Made by a program: the position numbers and the translations under genes. Source: Phycisphaerales bacterium (lineage in GTDB: Bacteria > Planctomycetota > Phycisphaerae > Tepidisphaerales > Tepidisphaeraceae). From it: a stretch of DNA of 10,911 nt. Of this stretch, positions 4,963 through 10,911 are shown piece after piece. Position 1 is the first letter of the stretch, and each line of letters opens with the position of its first letter. The stretch is from contig JAQGHK010000328.1 of NCBI GenBank assembly GCA_028288875.1, positions 1 to 10,911 on the forward strand, given 5' to 3'. The notes under the pieces were generated by a model, which saw only the letters and a list, made by a program, of their open reading frames with translations, was not told the DNA's origin and searched no databases.

Positions 4963-7557
4963 CTACGTCCCGCGCCGCTTCGCCCCGCGGACCGGCGGGG
5001 CCGTCAGCGGATCATCCGGCCAGCTATGCCGCGGATAATCCGCCCGCAGATCTTTCCGCACCTGCAAATACGTGTTCTTCCAAAAGCTGGCCAAGTCCTG
5101 CGTGATCTGCACCGGGCGATAGTTCGGCCCCAGCAGGTGCAGCAGCACGCCCACTCGCCCGCCGGCGACGCGCGGCGTTTCGATCAGCCCGAAGACCTCC
5201 TGCAAACGCACGGCCAGCACGGGCGGTTGGGCGGGGTCGGCGTTGTAGGTCAGCTTGATCTGACTGCCGGTCGGCACTGTCAGCGATTCCGGGGCCAGCT
5301 GATCCAGCAGCCGGTCCATCGGGTAGATCAGCCGATTGCGGATCGCCTCAAAGAGCCCGGCCCGCACCTGCTCGCGCGATTGTTTGTTCTGGGCAGCTTC
5401 TTCCAGAAGGGCGATGTCGGGCGTCGCGGCGATCGCCGGCCAATCATGGTCGGGGGCGTGGCGCGCGGCGAAGCGGATGCGATGGATCAGGCCGCTGAGC
5501 CGTTCGTCACCTTCAATCATCGCCGGCAGCTCGCCCGCCAGCGCCTCGGCCAAGAGCTTGCCCGCCTCGGCTTTGGGGACGTTGGTTTCGGTCTCCTGCC
5601 GCAGGGCGAGGTCGAGATAACGCGTTTCGGAAACGGCAATCACCCGCCCGCGATCCTCGTCGTACACGGGCATGCGTCGCTTGTGGATAGATTGTGGAAA
5701 AAGGGTGTCCAGCCACGCCGGCTCGATCCGGCTGGCGATGCGGACGACGGCCTCACGATTGCGCGTGCGATCGTCCTGCCGCGGATCGACGGCGATGAAA
5801 TACTCCCCCTCATGGACGGCCGATTCGTTATCGAGGCGGATGCCCACGCCGCCGACCATGACGGCCGCCTTCGGATCGCCCGCGCGGCGCCGGCAGACGC
5901 GATCGGGGTAGGCGAGCAGCACGAGCTGCTGAAGTATCGTTTCGGGATCCTTCGCGCCGACTTTGGTTCCTGCTGAACTCTGCCCGCGCGGCGCATTTCG
6001 TAATAACTGATCGCGCACCCGCGCCACTTGCTGCGCTTGAAGCGCATCGACATTCTCCCCGGCCGCGCCACGGCGGAAGCGGGCGCGCTCGGCGGCTTCC
6101 AACAGATGCAGCCGCACTTCGACATCGCTGGCCGCCATCATCGCGGCCGAACCGATCGCGTTGCGATCCTGCCATTCGCGCCGGACAAAATCCTTCTCGC
6201 TGAGCAGCGCCGCCACCGTCGCTCCAAGCTGCGGCTGTCCAAGATCGGCCGCGGCAATCAGCAGGCGCGCCAAGCGCGGATGCACCGGCATCACCTGCAT
6301 CCGCTTGCCGAGCGCCGTGAGCTTGCCGGCGTCATCCAGCGCGCCCAAGCGTTTCAACAATTGCTCCGCCGCCGCCAGCGCCTCGGCCGGCGGCGCTTCG
6401 TACCAGCCGAACGCATTCGGATCGGCCTGGCCCCAGGCGTGAAGGTCGAGCAATGTCGGTGCGAGATCGACGCGCGCGATCTCCGCCGCATCAAACGCGT
6501 TCATCTGCTGCTGCTCGGCCGCCGTCCAAAGCCGAATGCATTTGCCGGCCGCCGTTCGTCCCGCACGGCCCGCGCGCTGCGCCGCCGACGCCTGGCTGAT
6601 ACGCCCAAGGTTCAGCGCATCAAGTCCGCGCTGCGGATCGAACGAGGCTTGGCGGGCCAACCCGGAATCGATCACGAGACAAACGCCATCGATCGTCAGC
6701 GACGTCTCCGCGATGTTTGTCGCCAGCACGATTTTCGGAACCGAAGACGGCGCGACCGCCAGCCGCTGCTGATCAAACGGCAATGACCCGTGCAGCGGCC
6801 GAACGACCGCGCCCTGCTCCGCAGCGAATGACGAAAGCGCCTGCTGACACCGATCAATCTCGGCCGCCCCGGGCAGGAACACCAGCGTGTCCCCCGGCCC
6901 GTTTACGGCTGAATTTTCAGCGTTTTTCCACTGCTCCCGGACCACCCGCGCGACAGCCTCGTCCAGATACGCTCCGCCGAGCGACTTGTAAGAAATCTCC
7001 ACCGGAAACGTCCGCCCCGGCACGCGGATGATCGGGCAATCGCCCAAAAACTTCGCCACCGGCCCGGCGTCCAGCGTGGCCGACATGACGACCAGCAGCA
7101 GGTCGTCGCGCAGCGCCTGTTTCACTTCGTTGAGCAACGCGAGCGCGATATCAGAGTGAATCGAACGCTCGTGAAATTCATCCAGCACCACGCAGCCGAT
7201 GCCTTCAAGTGAAGGATCATCCAATAACTGCCGCGTGAGAATCGCCTCAGTGACAACGCGCAACCGCGTGCGGGCGGTGATGCGATTTTCAAAACGAACC
7301 TGATACCCCACGCGCTCGCCGACGGCCCATCCCTGCTCCTCCCCAATCCGCTCGGCCGACGCCCGCGCGGCGATGCGGCGCGGCTGCAGCATCATCAGAT
7401 TCGGGTGCGCTTCGCCCAGTAATCCCGCGTTCAAAATGGCCGGTGGCACCCGTGTTGTCTTCCCCGCGCCGGGCTCTGCGACCAGCACAATCGCCCGGTG
7501 TTTCCGAAGCGAATCGGTGATCTCGGGCAGGAATGAATCGATCGGCAGCGGCGTCAT
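4963..7557 (-). CDS. hrpB: ATP-dependent helicase HrpB (DEAH family)
   Basis: An 864-residue DEAH/RHA-type helicase, slightly longer than the usual 810-840. Visible motifs: Walker A EPGAGKTTRVP at 28-38, QPRRIAAR near 58-65, DEFHER at 126-131 (DEFH in place of DEAH), SAT at 159-161, ATNIAETSLTI near 279-289 and motif VI QRAGRAGR at 327-334. The segment after the helicase core (VDLAPTLLDLHAWGQ, EALAAAEQLLKRLGALD) and the end, with LKLTYN-like and GPNYRPVQITQDLASFW blocks, are typical of HrpB rather than HrpA. HrpB is a cytoplasmic ATPase thought to remodel RNA; its substrate is poorly known. The ATG at 7557 has no Shine-Dalgarno. It follows znuB on the same strand, separated by a palindromic repeat, so it may be read through from the zinc operon. 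Identification is secure. Confidence 0.95.
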   Translation of the reverse strand: MTPLPIDSFLPEITDSLRKHRAIVLVAEPGAGKTTRVPPAILNAGLLGEAHPNLMMLQPRRIAARASAERIGEEQGWAVGERVGYQVRFENRITARTRLRVVTEAILTRQLLDDPSLEGIGCVVLDEFHERSIHSDIALALLNEVKQALRDDLLLVVMSATLDAGPVAKFLGDCPIIRVPGRTFPVEISYKSLGGAYLDEAVARVVREQWKNAENSAVNGPGDTLVFLPGAAEIDRCQQALSSFAAEQGAVVRPLHGSLPFDQQRLAVAPSSVPKIVLATNIAETSLTIDGVCLVIDSGLARQASFDPQRGLDALNLGRISQASAAQRAGRAGRTAAGKCIRLWTAAEQQQMNAFDAAEIARVDLAPTLLDLHAWGQADPNAFGWYEAPPAEALAAAEQLLKRLGALDDAGKLTALGKRMQVMPVHPRLARLLIAAADLGQPQLGATVAALLSEKDFVRREWQDRNAIGSAAMMAASDVEVRLHLLEAAERARFRRGAAGENVDALQAQQVARVRDQLLRNAPRGQSSAGTKVGAKDPETILQQLVLLAYPDRVCRRRAGDPKAAVMVGGVGIRLDNESAVHEGEYFIAVDPRQDDRTRNREAVVRIASRIEPAWLDTLFPQSIHKRRMPVYDEDRGRVIAVSETRYLDLALRQETETNVPKAEAGKLLAEALAGELPAMIEGDERLSGLIHRIRFAARHAPDHDWPAIAATPDIALLEEAAQNKQSREQVRAGLFEAIRNRLIYPMDRLLDQLAPESLTVPTGSQIKLTYNADPAQPPVLAVRLQEVFGLIETPRVAGGRVGVLLHLLGPNYRPVQITQDLASFWKNTYLQVRKDLRADYPRHSWPDDPLTAPPVRGAKRRGT

Positions 7558-7569
7558 GAGAAAGTAAAT

Positions 7570-7677
7570 TTAGCCGCAGATGGACGCAGATGAACGCGGA
7601 TAAAAGAGAAAGCGGCGGAAACGTGCTCTCATTCTGCTTCTTCAAATCTGCGTTCATCCGCGTTCATCTGCGGCTAA
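7570..7677. repeat. palindromic GCAGATGAAC-type repeat, copy 1 (between hrpB and znuB)
   Basis: Two 32-base arms, 7570-7601 and 7646-7677, are inverted copies with 29 of 32 matches, starting TTAGCCGCAGATG, around a 44-base A/G-rich then T/C-rich middle. Inside each arm a roughly ten-base unit (GCAGATGGAC, GCAGATGAAC, GCGGAT) repeats in tandem. It occupies almost the whole 127-base gap between znuB and hrpB. I recall this repeat class as common between genes in planctomycetes and other environmental bacteria; no coding function is apparent. Confidence 0.9.
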
Positions 7678-7684
7678 CTCATAT

Positions 7685-8530
7685 TTATACGCGGCGCAGT
7701 TTCGCCATCGCCAGCGCCGCGAGGAACACGACAAACATCACCAGCACGATCGCCGAGCCGGCCGGGACGGCGCGGTAGACTTCGCTGACCAGCAAGCCGC
7801 CCCACGCGCCGATCATGGCGACGACGACCGATAGCCCGACCACGATGCTCAGGCGGCGGCTGATCAGGTTCGCGCTCGCGGCCGGCAGGACCAGCAGCGC
7901 AGTCACGAGCACACTGCCGACGATGCGGATGCCCGTCACGATCACCAGCGCCAACAGCACCATCAGCGTGTAGTGAATGAATGTCGTCCGAACGCCGCTG
8001 GTGCGGGCCAGCAGCGGGTCGACGCAGTAGGCGATCAATTCTTTCCCCAGCAGCACGGCCGTCGCGATCACGGCCAGCGCGACGGCCACCGATGATTTCA
8101 TGTACGCGCCCGATACGGCCCGCATCTGGCCGAACAGCAGATTGTCAAAGCCGGCGGGCGTGGCGTGATACTTGGCGGTGTAAACGTTTTGCCCGATGAA
8201 TCCCCAGGCCAGGCTGGCCACGAGGAAAATGCCGATGGCCGTGTCGCTGGTGACGCGACGTCCGCTGGCCAGCCAGCCGATGGCGACGGCCGTGCCGAAG
8301 CAGAAGAGCGTGACGAATAAATAAGGCAGGCCCTCGCTGTGCGCAAGCGAGGGGAAGGCGACCATCAGCATCCACGCCGTGCCCGCGCCACCGAAGCCGC
8401 TGTGGCTGATCCCTTCGCCCATGAACGCCCAACGCCGCGCGACGACAAAGACGCTGAGAATCGCGCACGACACGGCCATCGCGGCGGTCGCGGTGTAGGC
8501 GTTGAAGCTGGAGTCGAGCATCGCGAGCAT
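7685..8530 (-). CDS. znuB: ABC-3 family metal (zinc/manganese) transporter permease
   Basis: A 281-residue inner-membrane protein with about eight hydrophobic segments, the usual size for ZnuB/MntB/TroC permeases. Family markers are RRWAFMGEGISHSGFGGAG at 32-50 (equivalent to the GDALSHAVLPG motif), TSDTAIGIFLVASLAWG near 94-110, and RIVGSVLVTALLVLPAASA at 202-220, the cytoplasmic coupling region that meets the ATPase. The start may be the ATG at 8530 or 8521; neither has a clear ribosome site. It lies downstream of the ATPase gene, with a palindromic repeat between them. The periplasmic metal-binding protein such transporters need is not in the window. Zinc is favoured over manganese because of the Zur-like box upstream of the ATPase gene; the family alone does not decide this. 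Confidence 0.9.
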   Translation of the reverse strand: MLAMLDSSFNAYTATAAMAVSCAILSVFVVARRWAFMGEGISHSGFGGAGTAWMLMVAFPSLAHSEGLPYLFVTLFCFGTAVAIGWLASGRRVTSDTAIGIFLVASLAWGFIGQNVYTAKYHATPAGFDNLLFGQMRAVSGAYMKSSVAVALAVIATAVLLGKELIAYCVDPLLARTSGVRTTFIHYTLMVLLALVIVTGIRIVGSVLVTALLVLPAASANLISRRLSIVVGLSVVVAMIGAWGGLLVSEVYRAVPAGSAIVLVMFVVFLAALAMAKLRRV

Positions 8531-8542
8531 GGGGAGCGGGAT

Positions 8543-8636
8543 TTAGCCGCAGATAGACGCAGATGGACACAGATCAGAAAAAGGCAATGCGAAGGTCATT
8601 CTTATCTTCTTCTGATCCGCGTTCATCTGCGGCTAA
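8543..8636. repeat. palindromic GCAGATGAAC-type repeat, copy 2 (overlaps the znuC end)
   Basis: Left arm 8543-8574 (TTAGCCGCAGATAGACGCAG and on) and right arm 8614-8636 are inverted copies with 19 of 22 matches, and an inner GATCAGAA (8572-8579) pairs with TTCTGATC (8610-8617). It is the same family as the copy at 7570-7677; the two copies bracket znuB. The right arm and most of the middle are translated as the last 20 codons of the upstream ATPase gene. The left arm is next to the znuB start. Confidence 0.9.
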
Positions 8637-9458
8637 TAAATCTTCCTGAGTTCGAGTTGGAATCAGGGGCTGATGCGTGTGCGAGCAACACGACACGGCC
8701 TTTGCATCGCCGACGCCGACGGCTGGGCCCATGGCGGCAACATCGCAGCCGAACAGGTCGTACACCACGTCGGCGGGCAGGTGCTTGGGCGTGTCGTGAT
8801 AGTGCAGGTGGACGTTCAGGCACGCCACGCGATCAGAGATGGCGGTGACGGCGCGAAGGTCATGGCTGACGAGCACCAACGTCAGGCCGAGATCGGCTTT
8901 GAGGGCTTGAATCAGGTGAACGAAATCGCGCTGGCCGACGCTGTCGACGCCAGTGGTTGGCTCGTCCAGCACCAGCACGCGCGGGCGGGGTGCGAGCGCC
9001 CGGGCGATCAGCGCCCGCTGCAGTTGGCCGCCGCTGACATCATGGACGGGCCGATGGGCAATCTTCGTCAGGCCGACGCGGTCGATCAGCTCATCGACGA
9101 ACGCCAAATCTTCTTTTGAATGCGACCGCAGCATGCCCGTTTTACCCGCGAGGCCGAGCGTGACCAATCGGCGAAGATCCAGTGGAAACGCTGTGGATAA
9201 CTTCGGCTTCTGTGGCAGATAGCCGATCAAATCGCCCCGCGAAACCGCCTTCCGCGGCGTCAGCCCCGCGATCTCAATCGTTCCCTGCTGCGGCTTCAGC
9301 AGGCCTAGTAATAATTGAATGAGCGTCGTCTTCCCGCCGCCGTTGGGGCCGATCAGGCCGAGCGTCGTCCCCGCTTCCACCGGCAACGTGATCCCGCATA
9401 GCGCCGGCTCCCGGCCGTAGCTGAATTCGAGGTTCTGAATGTCGATGAGCGCGGGCAT
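8574..9458 (-). CDS. znuC: metal (zinc/manganese) ABC transporter ATP-binding protein
   Basis: A 294-residue ABC ATPase, longer than the usual 240-260. Motifs in order: Walker A GPNGGGKTT at 37-45, Q-loop Q83 in YLPQKP, signature VSGGQLQRA at 141-149, Walker B VLVLDEP at 161-167 with TTGVD, and the switch histidine H199 in LVSHD. The text after it (VACLNVHLHYHDTPKHLPADV) follows the ZnuC/MntA layout, and the tail has a CCSHTH cluster at 257-262 that could bind metal. It powers uptake through the downstream permease. The ATG at 9458 has no Shine-Dalgarno but lies eight bases after a good -10 hexamer, suggesting a leaderless mRNA under a Zur-like operator. Residues 275-294 and the stop come from a palindromic repeat, so the native C-terminus has probably been replaced. 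Confidence 0.93.
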   Translation of the reverse strand: MPALIDIQNLEFSYGREPALCGITLPVEAGTTLGLIGPNGGGKTTLIQLLLGLLKPQQGTIEIAGLTPRKAVSRGDLIGYLPQKPKLSTAFPLDLRRLVTLGLAGKTGMLRSHSKEDLAFVDELIDRVGLTKIAHRPVHDVSGGQLQRALIARALAPRPRVLVLDEPTTGVDSVGQRDFVHLIQALKADLGLTLVLVSHDLRAVTAISDRVACLNVHLHYHDTPKHLPADVVYDLFGCDVAAMGPAVGVGDAKAVSCCSHTHQPLIPTRTQEDLLAADERGSEEDKNDLRIAFF

Positions 9459-9466
9459 TCGTCGGC

Positions 9467-9495
9467 ATTCTAGCCGAAATGCAAGTGACTGTCAT
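9467..9495 (-). promoter_or_regulatory. sigma70-type promoter of znuC
   Basis: On the minus strand ATGACA (9495-9490, five of six to TTGACA) and TAGAAT (9472-9467, five of six to TATAAT) are spaced by exactly 17 bases. The -10 ends eight bases before the znuC ATG, so transcription should begin within a base or two of the start codon. The -35 lies in one arm of the Zur-like palindrome and the spacer covers the rest of it, so a bound repressor would block polymerase. Confidence 0.6.
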
Positions 9496-9500
9496 TTCGG
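9474..9500. promoter_or_regulatory. Zur-like operator upstream of znuC
   Basis: A perfect 8-base inverted repeat, CCGAAATG (9474-9481) and CATTTCGG (9493-9500), separated by 11 bases. The inner part, GAAATG-N11-CATTTC (9476-9498), has the same outer arms and the same 23-base length as the proteobacterial Zur consensus (GAAATGTTATA-n-TATAACATTTC), although the central 11 bases do not match. It is 15 bases from the start of an ABC metal transporter gene and overlaps its promoter, as a zinc-repressed operator would. Confidence 0.6.
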
Positions 9501-9529
9501 TCGACAAAACGACAAGCGTTACATGCGAA

Positions 9530-10123
9530 TCAAACTCGCCGCGAGCGCAGTCGCCGTAGCGTCAGGCCAGCAAAAACCAATGACGTGGCGGCCACTGTCG
9601 GCTCGGGTACTTGGACCAGCCAACTACCAAAATTGCCAACGTTTCCGTTTTCTGAATATCCGCCATTTTGAAGGATAGCTGTGCCAGAAGTGCCACTCGA
9701 AGACAGCATTGATCCGCGACGATAGCCCGTCGAATACATGTCGCCATTGATGCCAAAGGTTGCATCTCCGAGCAAATTGCCGTTTGCGGGCTGAGTGATT
9801 CCAACTAGGTTTTGAAGGGCCCGAATAAGCACGCCCTCTGAGCCTCCCCTGAAGTCCGTCGGCGTAATGCCCGCATCCGTCCATAACTGAAGCACTTCGG
9901 CCTCGGTTGCATAACGATAGCCGCTGAAATCCCCACCGTTCGAAAAATTGGCTGTAACGTCAAGGTAGGAACGAGACTTCGATTGCGTGACATCCAGCCA
10001 GACGCGTCCGGTTGTCGTGTCTCGCGTAGTGATCCCTTGATCGATCAAAGCCGCCTGCGCGGCATTCGCCATCCCAAGGATCGATAAAATGCACACGCTG
10101 AAGGTCTGATGTTGCTTGCTCAT
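9530..10123 (-). CDS. secreted PEP-CTERM sorting domain protein
   Basis: A 197-residue exported protein. The ATG at 10123 has AGGAAA seven to eight bases upstream. Residues 1-24 are a signal peptide (hydrophobic core VCILSILGMANA, probable cleavage after ANAAQA). The mature part begins ALIDQGITTRDTTTGRVWLD and includes GGDFSGYRYATEAEVLQLW, a module I recall from many PEP-CTERM proteins, followed by a Gly/Ser/Asn-rich stretch. The end is a PEP-CTERM signal: VPEP at 172-175, a short hydrophobic helix and a basic RRLRSRR tail, which exosortase recognises for removal and surface delivery. No exosortase gene is in the window. It appears to be a single gene; its base composition looks less GC-rich than its neighbours by eye. 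Role at the surface (matrix or adhesion) is unknown. Confidence 0.88.
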   Translation of the reverse strand: MSKQHQTFSVCILSILGMANAAQAALIDQGITTRDTTTGRVWLDVTQSKSRSYLDVTANFSNGGDFSGYRYATEAEVLQLWTDAGITPTDFRGGSEGVLIRALQNLVGITQPANGNLLGDATFGINGDMYSTGYRRGSMLSSSGTSGTAILQNGGYSENGNVGNFGSWLVQVPEPTVAATSLVFAGLTLRRLRSRRV

Positions 10124-10278
10124 TCACATTTCCTGCACTGCGCCATGGAATTGATTTCAGATAGCTGGATCATAGCACGACCAAGCTACAAAAAGGGGTA
10201 CAAAAGGCTGCGGGTCGGCGATGTCGTTCGGCCGCACAAAACAGCTGGTGAAAGGTGGTTGCACGACGCGATTTCGGT

Positions 10279-10284
10279 TACAAT
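10279..10284 (+). promoter_or_regulatory. possible gyrA -10 element in the divergent intergenic region
   Basis: TACAAT (five of six to TATAAT) lies 64 bases before the gyrA ATG. The hexamer 17 bases upstream (TGGTTG) is a poor -35; TTGCAC at 10259-10264 fits better in sequence but is only 14 bases away. The 225-base region between the PEP-CTERM gene and gyrA must hold promoters for both directions. No clear promoter for the PEP-CTERM gene could be picked out. Confidence 0.35.
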
Positions 10285-10348
10285 TTCCGCTCGCCTGTCG
10301 AAAGGACTCGAAGGCGGTTTGGTCCTGATTTTACCGAAGAAATAACGC

Positions 10349-10911
10349 ATGTCTGACCCCACGACACCGCCCCCTGGGCCCCCCGCAGTGCCGACTCCCG
10401 AGCAGCCCGCCGAACGCATTGAAGAATTGAACATCGAGCGGGAGCTGCAGGAGAGCTATCTCACGTACGCCATGAGCACCATCATGGACCGTGCGCTGCC
10501 CGACGTGCGCGACGGCCTGAAGCCGTCGCAGCGGCGGATTCTGGTCGCCATGAACGACCTGAACCTCACGCCCGGCCGCAAGCATCTGAAATGCGCCAAG
10601 ATCGCCGGCAACACCTCCGGCGATTACCACCCGCACGGCGAAGCGATCGTTTATCCGACCCTCGTCCGCATGGCCCAGGACTGGTCGATGCGGCACAAGC
10701 TGATCGACGGTCAGGGCAACTTCGGCTCGGCCGACGGCGATAATGCCGCCGCCATGCGTTACACCGAAGCCCGCATGGCCGCCCCCATGGTCGACATGCT
10801 GGCCGACCTGAATCTCGATACCGTCGACTTCCAGCCCAACTACGACGAACGCCTGATGGAGCCGACCGTCCTTCCCGGCCGGTTCCCGAACCTGCTCGTC
10901 AACGGCAGCAC
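10349..10911 (+). CDS. gyrA: DNA gyrase subunit A, N-terminal 187 residues (runs off right edge)
   Basis: The plus strand from the ATG at 10349 is open to the window end. After a Pro-rich leader (residues 4-20) about 16 residues longer than in E. coli GyrA, the protein shows IERELQESYLTYAMSTIMDR, ALPDVRDGLKPSQRRIL, the winged-helix region with HPHG at 94-97, GQGNFGSADGD and AAMRYTEARM, where Tyr138 (E. coli Tyr122) is the catalytic residue that forms the 5'-phosphotyrosyl link. GyrA with GyrB introduces negative supercoils. ParC is the main alternative, but the neighbourhood with dnaN and dciA favours gyrA. Only a weak GAAG precedes the start. The quinolone-pocket positions equivalent to E. 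coli Ser83 and Asp87 are Ala99 and Pro103. gyrB is not visible. The gene is read divergently from the PEP-CTERM gene. Confidence 0.93.
   Translation, partial: MSDPTTPPPGPPAVPTPEQPAERIEELNIERELQESYLTYAMSTIMDRALPDVRDGLKPSQRRILVAMNDLNLTPGRKHLKCAKIAGNTSGDYHPHGEAIVYPTLVRMAQDWSMRHKLIDGQGNFGSADGDNAAAMRYTEARMAAPMVDMLADLNLDTVDFQPNYDERLMEPTVLPGRFPNLLVNGS

Noticed and set aside
4753..5976. 407-codon open frame on the plus strand
   Set aside because: Mostly antisense to hrpB, with His/Arg/Gln-rich shadow composition; the hrpB frame has all helicase motifs.
7570..8636. CRISPR-like or composite transposon reading of the two palindromic repeats
   Set aside because: Only two units, each an inverted pair with a different middle, no regular spacers, no transposase gene and no target-site duplication that I could see.

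Overview
The window is GC-rich chromosomal DNA from a Gram-negative bacterium, most likely a member of the Planctomycetota (possibly Phycisphaerae-like). This is inferred from a PEP-CTERM sorting tail, GyrA sequence of the 'AMSTIMDRALPDVRDGLKPSQRR' style (start near residue 41), a membrane-anchored coiled-coil protein with a BRCT-like end, and two kinds of palindromic intergenic repeats that I recall as common in this group. No rRNA, tRNA, CRISPR array or insertion sequence was seen.

Layout. All genes up to 10123 lie on the minus strand; gyrA at the right edge is on the plus strand. 1-100: start of a DUF433 gene that leaves the window. 141-177: terminator. 208-1647: membrane-anchored coiled-coil/BRCT-like protein. 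1820-3992: a replication cluster, read in transcription order as dnaN (sliding clamp), a DUF3606 small protein, a DUF721/DciA-like helicase-loader protein, and a four-helix membrane protein that overlaps dciA. 3993-4962: about 970 bases with no convincing gene, upstream of dnaN. Its dnaN-proximal part has DnaA-box-like 9-mers, a 28% GC tract and an in-register TAG/TAA triplet run, together resembling a bacterial origin unwinding element. Its distal part holds a strong two-step hairpin. 4963-7557: hrpB, a DEAH-family helicase. 7685-9458: a zinc-type ABC transporter, ATPase then permease in transcription order, behind a Zur-like palindrome that overlaps a promoter. 9530-10123: a secreted PEP-CTERM protein. 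10349-10911: first 187 codons of gyrA.

How the parts relate. dnaN, dciA and gyrA are classic neighbours of the dnaA/origin region; here dnaA and gyrB are not in view and unrelated genes (hrpB, znuCB, PEP-CTERM) sit between dnaN and gyrA. The znuC promoter/operator overlap suggests zinc-repressed transcription of znuC-znuB, possibly running on into hrpB. Two copies of a GCAGATGAAC-type palindromic repeat bracket znuB; one of them supplies the last 20 codons and the stop of znuC.

The points most worth following up are the candidate origin, the Zur-like operator with a probably leaderless mRNA, the repeat-derived ATPase tail, the BRCT-like domain on a membrane protein, and the non-canonical quinolone-pocket residues in GyrA.
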